From NCBI GenBank assembly GCA_029961685.1, contig JARWKL010000012.1, positions 16,353,227-16,417,226 of the forward strand: a DNA stretch of 64,000 nt, given 5' to 3'. Made by a program: the position numbers and the translations under genes. Positions 12,331 to 25,390 of the stretch are shown one piece after another; the stretch's first letter is position 1; each line of letters begins with the position of its first letter. This DNA comes from Aristolochia californica (Eukaryota > Streptophyta > Magnoliopsida > Piperales > Aristolochiaceae). Below the pieces are notes generated by a model. That model was not told where the DNA came from. It searched no databases and saw nothing but the letters and a program-made list of their open reading frames with translations.

Positions 12331-13040
12331 CTAAGTTCAAGCTCAAAAATTGTAAATGAGTTCAAACTCAATCTCGAGTCAGGTTCGAGCTCAACATACA
12401 CTTAAAACTAAAAAAATATATAAAAAAAAAGAATGTGACAATGAGCTTAGTACTAGAGGAGTTGAAGACTTTGCAATGGAGTATACTAATGTACCATAAC
12501 TAGCTTAATAGACCTAATAGAAAGAGCAAACACCTCTGTCAATAATGTTTATTCCTTTGACAAACAACAACATTAGATGTTGAGGAACCTAAAAGGGTTT
12601 GAACTATCAATCATCTTTGAGGTTTGAGGTAAATAAGAGCAACTATCAACCAACTAAAGAGGGGTTTGATGAGAGCAATTAGAGTAAAAATTATTTTCAT
12701 AAAAAAATCTATATAGTTGGCAAACAACAACATTAGATGTTGAGGGACCCAAAAGAGTTGAACGATCGATTGCCTTTGAGGTTTCAAGTAAATAAGAATA
12801 AACATCAATCAATTAAAGAGGGAATTAAAGAAAAAAATTAGAGTAAAGGGTATTTTCAGAAAAAAAATCTATATTAACGAGTCGGCTCACTAGCTAACAA
12901 ACCGAGCTTGGAAAATCTTGATTTTAGCTTGTTATACTTAACAAACTTTATTTCAAGTTTGAGTTTGAGCAAAACTCAAGTAAAAACTGAACTGAATCGA
13001 GTTCGAACAGTTTACGAGCCGGTTTAGATTCAAAATAATA
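12330..13040. repeat. Dispersed repeat with an internal 160-bp tandem duplication
   Basis: CAAACAACAACATTAGATGT occurs at 12561 and again at 12721, and the similarity continues for the whole 160-bp period (12561-12720 and 12721-12876). The pair is framed by TTCAAGCTC/GAGTTCAAACTC-type words at 12,330-12,420 and ACGAGCCGG/GAGTTCGAAC-type words at 12,890-13,030. That arrangement suggests a decayed DNA transposon with inverted ends, but no clean terminal repeat or target duplication was found. Confidence 0.45.
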
Positions 13041-13119
13041 AAAATCCTGTCATAATTTAGGGTATCCATCAAAACTTTGCATCTACTGTAGATTCAATTT
13101 AATTAATTGTTTTTGTAAG

Positions 13120-13635
13120 TCAAATTCTTATTGACGGCACGCAACCCCCGCTGGCCCAACCCGCCCTGACGTTGTTGATGCCGAAACTGGCTCTTCTATT
13201 TTTCTCCACGTGGGCCCACATTACATCCAATCGGTATGGCCATCGGCTATCGCATTGCGTGCCATTCAGGGCGGCCTGCGGCAATCGCCAACGGCCGTTC
13301 AGTAAATCAGCCAAACCACCGTTCGCCGCAGAAATAGAAATTGTTAATTCATTTTCCAATATAAAATTACAAAATGTGTTAGTACATTGAAAAAGTTGGG
13401 GGTGGAAATTACATTTCCTAGGGAATGTATTTCACCTCAATTTACAAAACAATTGGAATGCCAAATTCCATCCTTTTAAAGTCTTCGCTTCAAAGGAAAG
13501 AACACAAGGGAACATGGGGTCTACTTACTTTTTATTATAATCGTATATTCAATATTGAGTTAAATGTAAATTATAATAATTAAATAAATATTATAGATAT
13601 ATAAGTAATTTTTCTATTAAAATGGGTTCGTCTTC
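13120..13635. promoter_or_regulatory. Upstream region of the CLC transcription unit (probable promoter)
   Basis: A GC-rich island at about 13,130-13,340 is followed by an AT-rich stretch (13,530-13,620) just before a leader-like sequence. The GC-rich part has open frames on both strands, but neither has a recognisable domain. Position and composition suggest promoter DNA for the gene downstream. No specific factor site is claimed. Confidence 0.3.
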
Positions 13636-13639
13636 CTTA

Positions 13640-13929
13640 CTTTGAGGTCTCGTTTTCTCTCCTCACGGGAGGAAACACACAAAAGAGAAACCAAAGGTGA
13701 AATCCGTGACTTGCCTTTAACTGGTTCGGTATCCGATCGACTCGTGATTTCGATTACCTGGAACGAAAATCGTTGCGGAAACACTACGTGTTGTAGTATT
13801 CATGTCTGTTTCTTTGGTTTCGATCGATTGGAGAAAGCTCGAAACTTCCGGATCCGAACACAGGCTTCTCTTATGATCGGAGATTCCGTCTTGGAAAGGC
13901 TTCGACGGATGAAAGAAAGAGTAATTGAG
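13640..13929 (+). other. Candidate 5' leader exon of the CLC gene or a small upstream transcript
   Basis: This segment is richer in C/G and in CpG than its surroundings, and it ends with a good donor, GAG|GTAAGC (donor GT at 13930). An ATG at 13873 opens only a short frame. Acceptor-like sites follow at 14419 (GATGCAG), 14826 (CATTGCAG) and 18342 (TTTTTTTCCCAG, just upstream of the CLC start). The simplest reading is a 5' UTR exon spliced to the first coding exon, possibly through extra leader exons. An independent short gene is the alternative. Confidence 0.35.
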
Positions 13930-15719
13930 GTAAGCTGAAGTTTTTGGTAGACCAAGTGGAAGCCTGAACTTTGAAGGAATCTTCGGCTATCTCTTTTTTT
14001 TTTTTTTTTTTCTGTTCTTGCTTGGGTAGGAGAATCAATTTCCGTTTCGTTATCAAAGACGTCATTTTCTATCTATTGTTCCGATACTTTTTCGTTCTGT
14101 CTCCATTCACTGACATAGCTTTCATTTTGAGGTCCTCATAAGCTTTTTGTGGGTATCCCTTAGTTATGAGGATTATCGCCTCTGAAAATCAGTTCTAGTT
14201 TCAGGCTTCGCTTACCTAAATTTTCATTCTGTCCTCGGAAGTTCTTCGTGTTTTGTGAATGTCTAACAAATTTGTTTTCATTTTCAACTTCGAGAAAGGT
14301 ATGGAAACCGATCGGAAAGTAGGAAGTGCAGTTTGGAACCAAAGTATAGAAACCGTTATTTTCCTTTTTTGTGCGCTATTTTGGTGGGATGTGTCATGAT
14401 CTTTTCTTAGCTGTCGATGCAGAATGCTAATAATGAGTTCGCTGCTGCTTGCTTTATTTTGAGATTGGCTTTAAAAAATCTGTCTCAGCGATCTGGGCCG
14501 TTATGCTTTCCGGTTGATCTTGAAATTTCCGTCGATCGGTTCAAAAAGAAAAGTGCCTCTCTGAGACGGGCGGTACATACGGATTGCGTGCGGCATGAGA
14601 TCCATTCAAGGCGGAGAAGAACGGATGACATTCACGCCACCATCACTTTGTAGTGGCACCCACCTTTTCTATTTCTGATTCAGTACATATAATTTATAAA
14701 TATATCCGTCGGTTCGCCCCTTCTGAAAACTTATTTTAATGGTCTAAGCTGGCTGATCACGATCGTATATTTATCACTTTTGCGGTTCGGATTGTGTGCC
14801 GTCGTGGACCATGTGTTCATTGCAGATTTCGAAATAACGATGGGCAATAATTTTGATTCTCTGTTAAACATTTCCAATGGAAGCTGTGTGGCAGGGATCA
14901 TCTCCTCCGAGAGTGGCCGGACGGCGATAGTATTCGGTAAATATTATAATCTTGTGGAACGGCAACTCGAAGCTTCTATCATTCTCTGTCACGTGGGCTG
15001 CGAGCAGAATCCGGGTGAATCTCGTGTCCGCTGGCCGCGTTGGGAATTCTTTTGTCTTTATTGTAGCTTTGCGTATTTGATTTTTTGGTTGTTTGATGGA
15101 TTCGTTTCTTTTGTCTTTATTGGAGCTTTGCGTTTTGGATTGTTTGATTGATTCGTTTCTGATAATTGCTTAACAGGCGTCTGATTAGCTCGAGTAGAGG
15201 GAAGATGTGGCACGGAACAAAGGCAGGCTGGCGGGGATTCGATTTCGTGGTACAAATACAGGAGGTTGGTGGTCAACTATTTCGTCTTTTAGCCTACATG
15301 GTCTTGTAGGTTGCAGGTCCTGCGCATGCAGCGCGTTCATGGGCCTTGATTATGGGAGCTTTGCACTGGGTAGATATTTGGGGATTACTCTGCTTATTGG
15401 TTTTTAGGCAAACATTTTTTGTGTTTTTCGTCTCTAGTCCTTGTGGTCTTGATATAGGCTAGTTTTATGGGCCGTGATTAACACGTAGGCGGAGTCTGAT
15501 CCAAGAAATAGGTTATTGAGGTTTCTACCTCAGATGTTCTGATATGTAGTTCAGAAATAAGTATGGTTAAATTAAATTTTTTAGGCTGTAAATATAGAAC
15601 TGAGGTTCGTAAATGTTTATATGTTTTGTGTATGAAGCATATATTAAAAGTGAGAATAGCTTAAAACAAAACAAAAATAGCCTATGTATGTGAAATTATG
15701 TAACAGTGGCAACACTATG

Positions 15720-16309
15720 GCCTCGTTAGTGTCCCTGGTTGGAAATTTATATCCCAGGAAAAACTAGAAATGTTTTTCCTAGGATACATATTTCCAAGAA
15801 GTTAAAATCCTATTAGTGCCTTACTAGGAAATTACATGGAAAATTTTAGAAATTTCCTAAGAAAATTAAATGGACCTATTGGGTCCCATTAGTTCCCTTG
15901 GTTGGAAATTTATATCCTAGGAAAAGATAAAAATGTTTTTCCTAGGATACACATTTTCAAGAAACCTTCAAATAAAATCCTATTAGGCCCGTTAGTGCCC
16001 CTAGTTGAAAATTATATCCCAGGAAAAGCTAGAAATGTTTTTCTTGGGAGATATATTTCCAAGAAACCTTCAGTATAAAATTTTATTAGTGCCTTTAGGA
16101 AATTGTATGAAAATTTTAAAATATGGATAGAGAATAAGGATTTTAGTAGAAAAGTCATTTTGTGCCTTCATTTCACCCACCCTGAAGTATTTTCTATCTC
16201 CAAGAAAAGATTTTTTTTCGCATTCGTTACCATCTGAATAGTTTCTAAATGTTTTGATATTATTAATATCCTTATCGAGAGAGAAAACAGAGGAAGAGAG
16301 GAGAGGGAG

Positions 16310-16366
<57 letters not shown>

Positions 16367-16990
16367 ATTACCTGTATTGAGGATGGGAAGAGACAACATT
16401 GAGATGAAGAGACCGCCTCGGGATAAGACAACATCGCAGTGTCTGAAGAGGAAGACCAACTTCGCAGCATTGTTGGGAGAACCCGTATGCTGAGGAAGAC
16501 CAGTGTCGCAGCGTTGCAAAAAAATCAATTCAATCAAGAATGAGGTCAACTTGATGTTTTCCCACTAGTGATTTTCTGGCCTATCATGGCTGGAAAACCT
16601 TACCTGGAAAATGATTCAATTTTCCAGGCAGAAATGTGTTTCCTGGAAATATGGGGCTCTAATTATCCCAAGAAACATATTTCTACCTAGAAATGCTTTT
16701 CTAGCATTACCATGCTTATCCGATAAATTTTCAGTAAAATAAAATGTCAAATACAAAATTGCCATGAAAAATTGCTTTGTGTTGAAAGTATTACAACATT
16801 AATTGTCAAATACTTATTCAAAAATTCCCATATGGTTTTCTGGCCTATTTTGCCTGAAAAATCTTACTTTAAAAATTATATGATTTTCTTGGTAAGAATT
16901 TCCAGCTAAAAAAGTGTTTCTAGGAAACATGAGGCACTAATGGTCTTTGGAAATGTATTTCTACTAGAAATGCCTTTCCGGCGTTTCCTG
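15720..16990. repeat. Dispersed repeat cluster in the CLC leader region
   Basis: GGTTGGAAATTTATATCC-type words followed by AGAAATGTTTTTCCTAGG recur at about 15,738, 15,900 and 16,000, roughly 110-160 bp apart. Related TTTCTGG/CCTGGAAAA words, partly inverted, lie at 16,570-16,990. This looks like a non-autonomous DNA transposon or foldback element with subterminal repeats. Ends and target duplication were not resolved. Confidence 0.4.
16313..16363 (+). repeat. (GA)n microsatellite
   Basis: About 25 uninterrupted GA units. The long serine/leucine-type open frames on both strands here (for example 16070-16549 minus) are by-products of this repeat. Confidence 0.95.
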
Positions 16991-18413
16991 GAAAAAGCAC
17001 TGACAAGACCTATAAATTTGTGACAGCAAGCACAACAAATGTTACATTGTATAACACTACCATAACACTATGTGCTGATGTTATGAGATGACATGGCAGT
17101 TGATATGTTGCCAAATGGTTCAGATCAGTTGAATGGAAGCACACTGTATTTATACTGCAACAACGAATAGGCATTTCCTGTACCAAAATAGATGTTACTA
17201 GATCATGTGAGCTGTTGGATGTGAAAAAGTGAAACACTAAAAATTTAACTTCACATAAAATAAATGCAGCGTTGCTGAAAAAAACCATATACCTCAATTT
17301 TGAAATCAGCTGTGCTGAATTCAAATTTCACAGCACTAATTCAAATTGAGTGGCACTGAATTGAAATCTGAGGTATCACTTATTTAAATTGAGTGGCACT
17401 GAATTTAAATATGAGGTATATAAGTTCATTTTTAGTGACGCTGAATTCATTTTGATGCTAATTTTTTTTTAATTCATTTCTCCATGATCTATAATAGCCC
17501 ACTTGTTCTACTAACATATCTTTTCTTACATGACAATCACCTATTCGCTGTTGCAGTGTTGCACGCTTATGCCATTTCAATTGATCTTAGGTTGCTGCCA
17601 TACATGGTTCTCTTCTATTTTACAATTTTTTGAGAGAATAGTTAAAAACATTTTACATTTGATGTGAACATATTTTCTTCTATTGCATGCTGAATTCAGA
17701 CCTGAAAATCCAGAGACTAATATTAAGATTATGAATCCCATCTTTCACCTATAGGCTATGAGTCAACTCTATCTCTGCTTCTCAAGCATTTTAGAGTCCT
17801 TGAATTTTCTTGTCTATTAAGTTTATTATGTTTAATGGTTGACTTATGACTTGCACCCTTTATTCTCACCTAGTGCTGATTTTATATTTTATATTTTTCA
17901 TCTTTTTCTTTATTTTTTGGAGGAAAACGATCAAAATATTAAATACTTGTATGCTAATTTTATAATTTTTATATTTTATTTTGGCTCTATCTCAGATTTT
18001 CTGCTGTCAGGGGAAGGAGTGACAGGGAAATGTCCTTTCCTGTTTCACAGCCACGGAAAGGAGGAAGTCTTCTCCTCCTTTTCTTGTTGGAGGGGAGGGG
18101 GAGGTGGTCCTCCTTTCTGGCCCCGTGAACCTTGCCCTCTCTGCCGCCTTCTGCAGAAATTCTTATCTTTTGCTGTTACGGTGTCTTTAGTCTTCAATGC
18201 TTCACTTTGGAAAATTTTAAATCGAGTTCTTATCTTTTCTTTAATTTTCTGAAAGTTTTATGTTTTCTTTCTTTGAGACAGTACCAAAGCCCTCTCTCAT
18301 ATGAGGTGGCCAAATTTGAAGTTTGAAACATTTTTTTCCCAGGTCAAAAGCACTAAATAGATATCAAGTACACAGTGCTAATTTGTCATACCGGTAAGCT
18401 GAAAAGAAGAGAG

Positions 18414-21400
18414 ATGGAGCGAGATAGGATTGACCCTGACAGTGAAGGATTATTGGAGGCAAAAGACATTGAAAGGAATGGGTCAGAATTCTCAGATAGG
18501 GATACTATACTAAGGGAGCCTTTATTAAGGAGGAGAATGAACACTTCTTCTCAGATTGCAATAGTTGGTGCTAATGTCTGTCCTATTGAGAGCCTTGATT
18601 ATGAGTAAGTTGATTGTCTTGGCACCAATTCTCTGATTTTTGCTATATTCTTCTTTTAAAACTTGAATGACAATGGCTTCTGCTGGAATCCCCTGTTTGG
18701 TTTTCTTCTTTAAGATCATTTTTTACTGCAGTAAATCAAGATAATTGCTTTATAATTGAACTTAAATTGGTAGGCATTTGTAAAATTTTGTCAATATAGC
18801 TAACTTTGTCATGCTTTAATTTCATTTTTATTTAAAGTTCTTAGTTAACTTTTTTAGTACTATATATTATAGGATCGTGGAAAATGATTTATTCAAGCAG
18901 GACTGGAGATCAAGAAAGAAGGTTCAGATATTTCAGTATGTTGTCCTCAAGTGGACTCTTGCACTTCTTATAGGATTGGGTACAGGGCTTGTTGGCTTCT
19001 TCAATAACCTTGCAGTGGAAAACATTGCTGGATTTAAGTTGCTGCTTATTAGCAATCTTATGCTCAAGGAAAGGTTAGACCAACTTCAATCCATTGCTTC
19101 ATTTCCTCACAAATGTTATATTTAGGGCAATTTAATTGGAGAGTCACTCTAATGATACTCCTCCGTGAATATTTTAGAAGTCAAATTCTTGTGTCAACAA
19201 TAAAGATGCCTTTTCCTGTTTGGTCCAGCTCTATCCAAGTTTGACCACCAGTTGGAATTGTCATTTGTTTTTCTCTTCTTTCTTCCATACATTTTCCTGT
19301 TGAACAGAAATAGGTTGTTAGGGGTAAATATTTTCTTTATTTTTACTTATTTTTATTTTGTTCTAGGAAATTCATGTATACCTATTGTTCTAGTATTGTT
19401 AGAAATTTGGTTCTGTATTTGAAATGCTGTACCAGACTGCAAATATTGCTTTGGCTGGTTATTTTTGAAAGACTGCCTCAGGCTACTGGCAGTGTCCTTG
19501 TCTAGAACATGAAAACGTGTACGGCATTCTGTCAGTGAGACATGTTTCTTTTGTAATAGTAAGGTATTCTGTCTCAGTCATGTTTCTACTATTATGGAAA
19601 ATAATTGGAAAACAATGCAAAAGTTACTTTTATATCAACATAATTGCTTTTATGTGTACATAAGATAATTTTTTTAATTTAGTTCAATTTAATTAATTGT
19701 TTATTTTGTTTTTCGAGGAAGACCTTTAGAGGATAGATTGAATGATAAGTGAGAAGTTTTTTGGATATGTTTATATTGGTTTAATAAGGAATTAGGACGG
19801 TGTACCTATTAGGTTTGCACTCTTATATCCTTGTCTGTGCCATTTGCTGCATGTCAATCCAGTAGATATATAAAACTTTGGTATCAACTGCTCCAGATTA
19901 TGCCTTCCAAAAACATCTATGTGCATTTCCACTTGGACAGAGAGAAGTTTCATGTAAGCAGTGACTGTTTGTGATGTTGTCTCCAGTGCAGGTACTATGA
20001 AGCATTCATAACATATGCTGGTTGCAATGTCATTTTGGCAGCTTTTGCTGCAGCACTTTGTGCTTATATTGCTCCTGCAGCTGCTGGATCTGGTATACCT
20101 GAAGTGAAAGCTTACTTAAATGGTGTAGACGCTCATTCCATACTGGCTCCTAGCACCCTCTTTGTTAAGGTGGGTACTTATACACTTGTTAGAGATGGTG
20201 AAAGGAGGTATTTTTTGTTGGCAGGGAAACTGTCTTATGTTGTGTTTGTTGGATAGAGAATACGACTGGACTCCTTTTTATGAGTAGAAGTTTAAATTAC
20301 CTCTTTCCAACAAATGGAAAAGTATATTGAGTTGGTAATTTTACTCCTAATATATATATCAAATAATGGGCAGTAGTTGCTAACTATATGTTCAAGTTGA
20401 AAGTTAGATTCTATGAGAGTAGTCTCATCTGTAGTCTGTTAATTCATGGTGCTAACAGTGACAACCATCTTCTTTATCAAAAAAAAAAAAAAACAGTGAC
20501 AACAATCTTCAAGCCTGGTATCCTCAAATTGAAAATAAAGGATTACAAAGAATACTGGCATACACCTGCATTTTCATGTCTTAAAGAGTGAGTGTTTACT
20601 TGACTTTCATGATTGTTCTAACTTGAGAACTAACTCAGAAACTTTATCGCTGAGTTGTAGGTCACTTGACCTAATTCGGACATGGCTAATTAACTTCAAG
20701 CTAATGCTTTCAAGCATTGTAAAGATCTATGATTTGATCATAGTGAAAGTAGCTTTGGAACATTAGAGTTGTCTTCTGCTGGATTACCCAAATATCTTAA
20801 TTACATATGATATGCAATGTGCAGATTTTTGGCTCTGTTTTGGGAGTTTCAGCTGGATTTGTTTTGGGTAAGGAAGGACCAATGGTACACACAGGAGCAT
20901 GCATTGCCTCCTTACTTGGACAAGGTGGGTCTCGTAAATACCATCTCACCTGGACATGGCTCAGATACTTTAAAAATGATAGAGACCGTCGAGACTTGAT
21001 CACTTGTGGGGCTGCAGCTGGTGTTGCCGCTGCATTCCGAGCACCAGTTGGTGGTGTCCTCATGGCTCTGGAAGAAGTTGCTTCATGGTGAGTGTTCTGT
21101 TTTTCTGACTATATGTTCATTTCCAACATACCAGTTCAGAGCTGATTACTCAACACCTAAGCAGGGCATATATAATTTAGTGTACTTATACTCACATAAA
21201 GATGGTTTACAGCTTGATTCCCTGAACCATCTCTCTAAAATGAAGGGTTGATCGGCCACATATCTGTCTGCCTCATGCATGTACGCAACCTGCATCTTTG
21301 ACTGATAATGTAACATAATATCACTTGTGTATAGAGATGCATTGATTTATATCTGATGCTCCTCTGTTATGAACTCACTAAAGGGATCTCCATTCAGGTC

Positions 21401-23719
21401 TATCTGGACCAGGATCCATTCTGAACTCTTTGGATTGGTATATTAGTACCACAGAGACCAATATGATCCATACATTACTCAGTACTACTCGTCCTCTTGA
21501 TTTAAATCACCAATTTATGTGCTTGTTTTTTCTAGGTGGCGAAGTGCTCTTCTTTGGAGAACATTTTTCACAACTGCTGTGGTTGCTGTTGTATTAAAAG
21601 GTCTCATAGAGTACTGCCGTAGTGGAAAGTGTGGGCTATTTGGAGAGGGAGGTCTAATTATGTTTGATGTGAGTTCTGCTATCACCACATATGGCACGCC
21701 TGATCTTGTTGCTGTCATACTCATTGGGGTAATTGGAGGAGTTTTTGGAGGACTCTACAACTTCCTCATAGAGAAGACACTTCGCACTTACAGCATTATC
21801 AATGAGTAAATTGCACATCTTTATCCTGTGGATATTTTGTTCTAAGCTCATTTATTTCTCAATTAGTTATGGGTTAGAGCTGCCTGGGTATTCGTTACTG
21901 AACTCCTAATATTTATTTTGTTAGGTGCTTGTTCTTGTGTATCTGCATACTTATTTTGACAACATGGGATGAAATTTTTTATATTTTCTGTCAAAGTATG
22001 TGTGGTTTAAGATCCTGAAGCTTACCAACATTTGCAGGAAGGGAGCACCATTCAAGATCCTTCTCACAGTCAGCATATCCCTTCTCACCTCTTTTTGCTC
22101 CTTTGGCCTATCCTGGCTGGCCAATTGTACTCCTTGTCCTGAAGGCTTGAAAGATCAGTGCCCTACCATAGGGCGTGCAGGGAACTTCAAAAATTTCCAG
22201 TGCCCCAAAGGCCACTACAATGACCTTGCTTCTCTCTTTCTCAACACTAATGATGATGCTATCCGAAACCTCTTCAGCTCAGGGACTGCTTCTGAATTTT
22301 ATTTGTCCTCACTTTTAATATTCTTTGTTGCTGTGTTCTGCCTTGGAATTGTTACTTATGGTATTGCTGTTCCCTCTGGACTCTTCATCCCAGTCATCCT
22401 TGCTGGGGCCTCCTACGGTCGCTTTGTGGGGCGGCTCCTGAGTCCCATCTCTCATCTTGATGTTGGTCTCTTTGCTCTCCTGGGTTCGGCATCTTTCCTT
22501 GGGGGAACCATGAGAATGACTGTTTCTGTTTGTGTGATACTTCTTGAACTCACAAATGACCTTTTGATGCTCCCCTTGGTTATGCTAGTTCTCCTCATAT
22601 CAAAGACCGTAGCTGACTGTTTCAACAGGGGAGTTTATGATCAGATAGTGAAGATGAAGGGCTTGCCTTACTTGGAGGCTCATGCTGAACCTTACATGAG
22701 GCAGTTGATAGTGAGGGATGTGGTGACAGGTCCTATAATTCATTTTGCAGGAGTTGAAAAGGTGGGTAACATATTGCAAGCGCTAAGGATGACAGGTCAT
22801 AATGGGTTTCCGGTGGTAGACGAGCCACCTTTCTCGGTTGAACCAGAACTCTGTGGACTGGTCTTGAGGTCTCATCTTTTGGTTTTGCTCAAAGGAAAGA
22901 TGTTTTCAAAAGATAGAGTGCGCTCTGGGCAGGAGATATTGAAGAAAGTAGGTACTTTTGATTTTGCAAAGGCAGGTTCAGGTAAGGGGCTAAAGGTTGA
23001 GGATTTGGAGATTAAGGAAGATGAGATGGAGATGTATGTGGATCTTCACCTAATCTCCAATACATCGCCTTACACAGTGGTAGAGACTATGTCACTTGCT
23101 AAGGCTGCATTACTTTTCCGGGAACTAGGGCTTAGACACCTTCTGGTGGTGCCAAAGACCACTGGGGTACTCTCTCTCTCTCTCTCATGCATGATTTTGT
23201 TGTTCAAGATAATGGAATGAAAATAACTTTCCACGAACAAGATACTGAAAAGGCATTTGGAATTAATGCAATCATATATTTTCAGTATGCTTCCAGGCGT
23301 TTTCCAAATATTCTGTCGTGATCTTCACCCAGAAAGTATAAGTATCTTTCCTTTCAGTGTTTGATGGATGGAATGGAGATCATCTTGTCTGTCAGTTAAG
23401 AAAATTGTAGCCAAAGTTGGGTCAGATACGACCAGATTGCCTTCCATCCAGTTGACCCTTTCTCCCCATTTATGTGGCCTTAGTTTTTGTGATCAAGCTG
23501 CCATTTATTAGATGCATGGATAGACCAATTATTACATGAAAGAACCTCACATCCCAACTTTGTTAATGATGATATTGTCAAAATAATGACTTTGCATTAA
23601 TGCCAATGATCTTTTTTATCTTGCAGAGGCCTCCAGTTGCAGGCATTCTCACACGGCATGATTTCATGCCTGAGCACATCCTGGAATTGTATCCTCATCT
23701 AAGACGCCTGCACAAATGA
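18414..23719 (+). CDS. CLC-C: Vacuolar-type chloride channel/transporter CLC, CLC-c-like, seven coding exons
   Basis: Coding exons are 18414-18604, 18873-19073, 19992-20169, 20825-21087, 21536-21805, 22038-23166 and 23627-23719. All introns are GT-AG and phases match, giving 774 residues; Arabidopsis CLC-a/CLC-c are of similar length. CLCs are dimeric membrane proteins that move anions, in plants mostly at the vacuole, often in exchange for protons. Visible landmarks: selectivity motif GSGIPE at residues 163-168, where serine (not the proline of nitrate-selective CLC-a) predicts chloride preference; gating glutamate E207 in GKEGP; proton glutamate E274 in ALEEVASWW; GLFIP; and helix-R tyrosine near residue 568. 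Two C-terminal CBS domains follow, one from about residue 590, the second split by the last intron and ending GILTRHDFM. ATG 18414 is chosen because upstream in-frame codons are non-ATG. The N-terminus has an acidic/dileucine-like patch (EPLLRRR). Identity as CLC-c rather than another CLC is inference. Confidence 0.95.
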
Positions 23720-24265
23720 TCATTTTCTGCCATCTGCTAGGCCCCATTGAGCATCCTGAGGTTTTACCCCTCTTCGAACTCCATATTTGTCCAATGATCT
23801 CCACAGGTTCTAATGAAGCTATCTTTCATATTTATCCTGTATTTGGTATGTGCATTTATGAGCTTTCACAATTCATAATAACTCTAGAGAACATATATCT
23901 ATGTTCATAGGGTTTGAAGTTCATGAAGATTGGTTAGGGTACAGAAGCATTGTTCATGTGTACTACTGCGGATTGGAAAGTTTGAGTTCCAGGCTTCATT
24001 TTTTTTTTTTTTTTTTTTTTTGGGTCTTGATAGTATGTTTGTATATATCACGAATCTTCGGAACAAACAACATTTGGAAGACAAGAGCGTTTAATTTTAT
24101 TGCTGTATTCGTATTATTTCTTGCGGGTGGAAAGCCGAGGGGAGTAATGATGCCCAACGGTGGACATCTTTGGATTTTGGGTTTGTAATGATACACAGCC
24201 CTGTAGCGCATGTTTGGTGTAACATTTGTAATAGTATATATATACATGCATTGATCCAATATAAA
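23720..24265 (+). other. Probable CLC 3' UTR
   Basis: Follows the TGA at 23717-23719. It contains a T homopolymer (about 24,000-24,021) and AATATAAAAAG near 24,258 that could serve as a polyadenylation element. Short frames here have no domain. Confidence 0.4.
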
Positions 24266-25020
24266 AAGTCATTTTGGTGCGAAACATATAAAATGGTTAT
24301 TTGAGCAGGCAGATATTGTTATCGTTACTATCATCATCCCTGGTACATGTAACATTAAATACATATATTCGACGTTGACCAAAGATGTCTGAGACGCCTA
24401 CCACAGGGTCTACAAATAAATTTCATGTTTCTACATTTATTAGTATAGACTGTGAGCCGTTGCTATATGCTTAGCCCTTTTTCTTCCGTGCTAATTAATA
24501 GCACTGACCAAGACAATCCGTCAGCACTCATTTTCAAATAGCCAAATGCAATATGATTGTCAATGGTTTACAGGTCAAAGAGGGCCGCCAGTTTTAAATT
24601 GCCAATGGTTGAAATGTCAGGGATAGCAATTTTGTTTTTAGTTTTAGTGTTTTTTTTTAATTATTATTATTAAAAGAACTGTTTTTACTCTATTACATCA
24701 ATCAAGTATAAATATTTATACTCCATATAAGAAATTTTAGATAGAAAGGTTTTGAGTCTTTCACAACAAGCTTCAACATCTCCATCAAATATGTAGTTGT
24801 TTACTGCTTGCTCCAAATAATCATTTAGCTCCAACCATGTTGCACTACCATTGGAGTGTGAATTTGAAGTTGAACAAGTATTTGCCTATCAAACAAAAAA
24901 AATACTACTAAAAATATGTCTATAAATCAAGTTGAAGAACTCCAAGTGACTTAGCTATATACATCTCTGAGTATAATCAATCAAGTATAAATATTTATGA
25001 AACTAGAATGGTAGGGGTAT
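24266..25020. other. Intergenic AT-rich DNA
   Basis: The word ATCAAGTATAAATATTTAT occurs at about 24,702 and again near 24,980, a local duplication of unknown origin. No gene was seen. Confidence 0.35.
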
Positions 25021-25024
25021 AACT

Positions 25025-25390
25025 TGCAACATCTAGAAGATGTTGAAAGTCATAGACAAACTTAGGTGGCATTATTGTAAATATCTTATGTTCATTGTCT
25101 TTTCTTCACTCTATCTAGGGTGAAGGATGTACTTGTAATTTATATACTCTTGGTATTTATAAATAGAGGTTAAGGGGGAGGGTTTGGAAATCTTCCACAA
25201 CACTTATTCTCCCCTCTTCTCTCCTCTACAAGTCCATCTCTCTTTTTAACTCTCTCATTCGCTCTCACCTCTCTCTTCATTCACCTCACTTTACTTTTTC
25301 TCCTCTTATCATTCATTCTTCTTTTTTATACTCTAAGTTGAAGATCTTAGTATTATGGAATCTTGAAATCAACATGGTATGTGATTTCAA
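25025..25390 (+). mobile_element. Family C (copia) LTR, plus orientation
   Basis: It has TATTTATAAATAGAGG near 25,155 as the TATA region, a CT-rich leader, then ATTATGGAATCTTGAAATCAACA. TGGTATGTGATTTC follows directly and may be a degenerate primer site. It matches in arrangement the minus-strand LTR at 38,821-39,122, which adjoins copia RNase H. No matching second LTR was recognised downstream. Confidence 0.5.

Larger units (their letters stand above)
13930..18342 (+). other. Long leader intron or upstream region with repeats
   Basis: About 4.4 kb without a confident coding exon. The part at 14.4-15.4 kb keeps higher GC and has frames of 78 and 123 codons (14417-14653, 14780-15151) with no domain I know. 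Then come a dispersed repeat cluster (15,720-16,990), a GA microsatellite, and two copies of a roughly 55-bp word around TTGAGTGGCACTGAATT (17,346 and 17,389). It ends in a T-rich tract and AG at 18341-18342, a convincing acceptor 71 bp upstream of the CLC ATG. Confidence 0.4.

Noticed and set aside
13120..13390. Overlapping GC-rich frames on both strands
   Set aside because: No domain was found. Composition and position fit promoter DNA better.
16070..16549. 159-codon minus-strand frame rich in serine and leucine
   Set aside because: It is produced by the (GA)n microsatellite, and there is no domain on either side.
18375..18413. Upstream in-frame start for the CLC protein
   Set aside because: The frame upstream of 18,414 opens at a GTG. 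The first ATG in frame is 18,414 and it gives a family-typical length.
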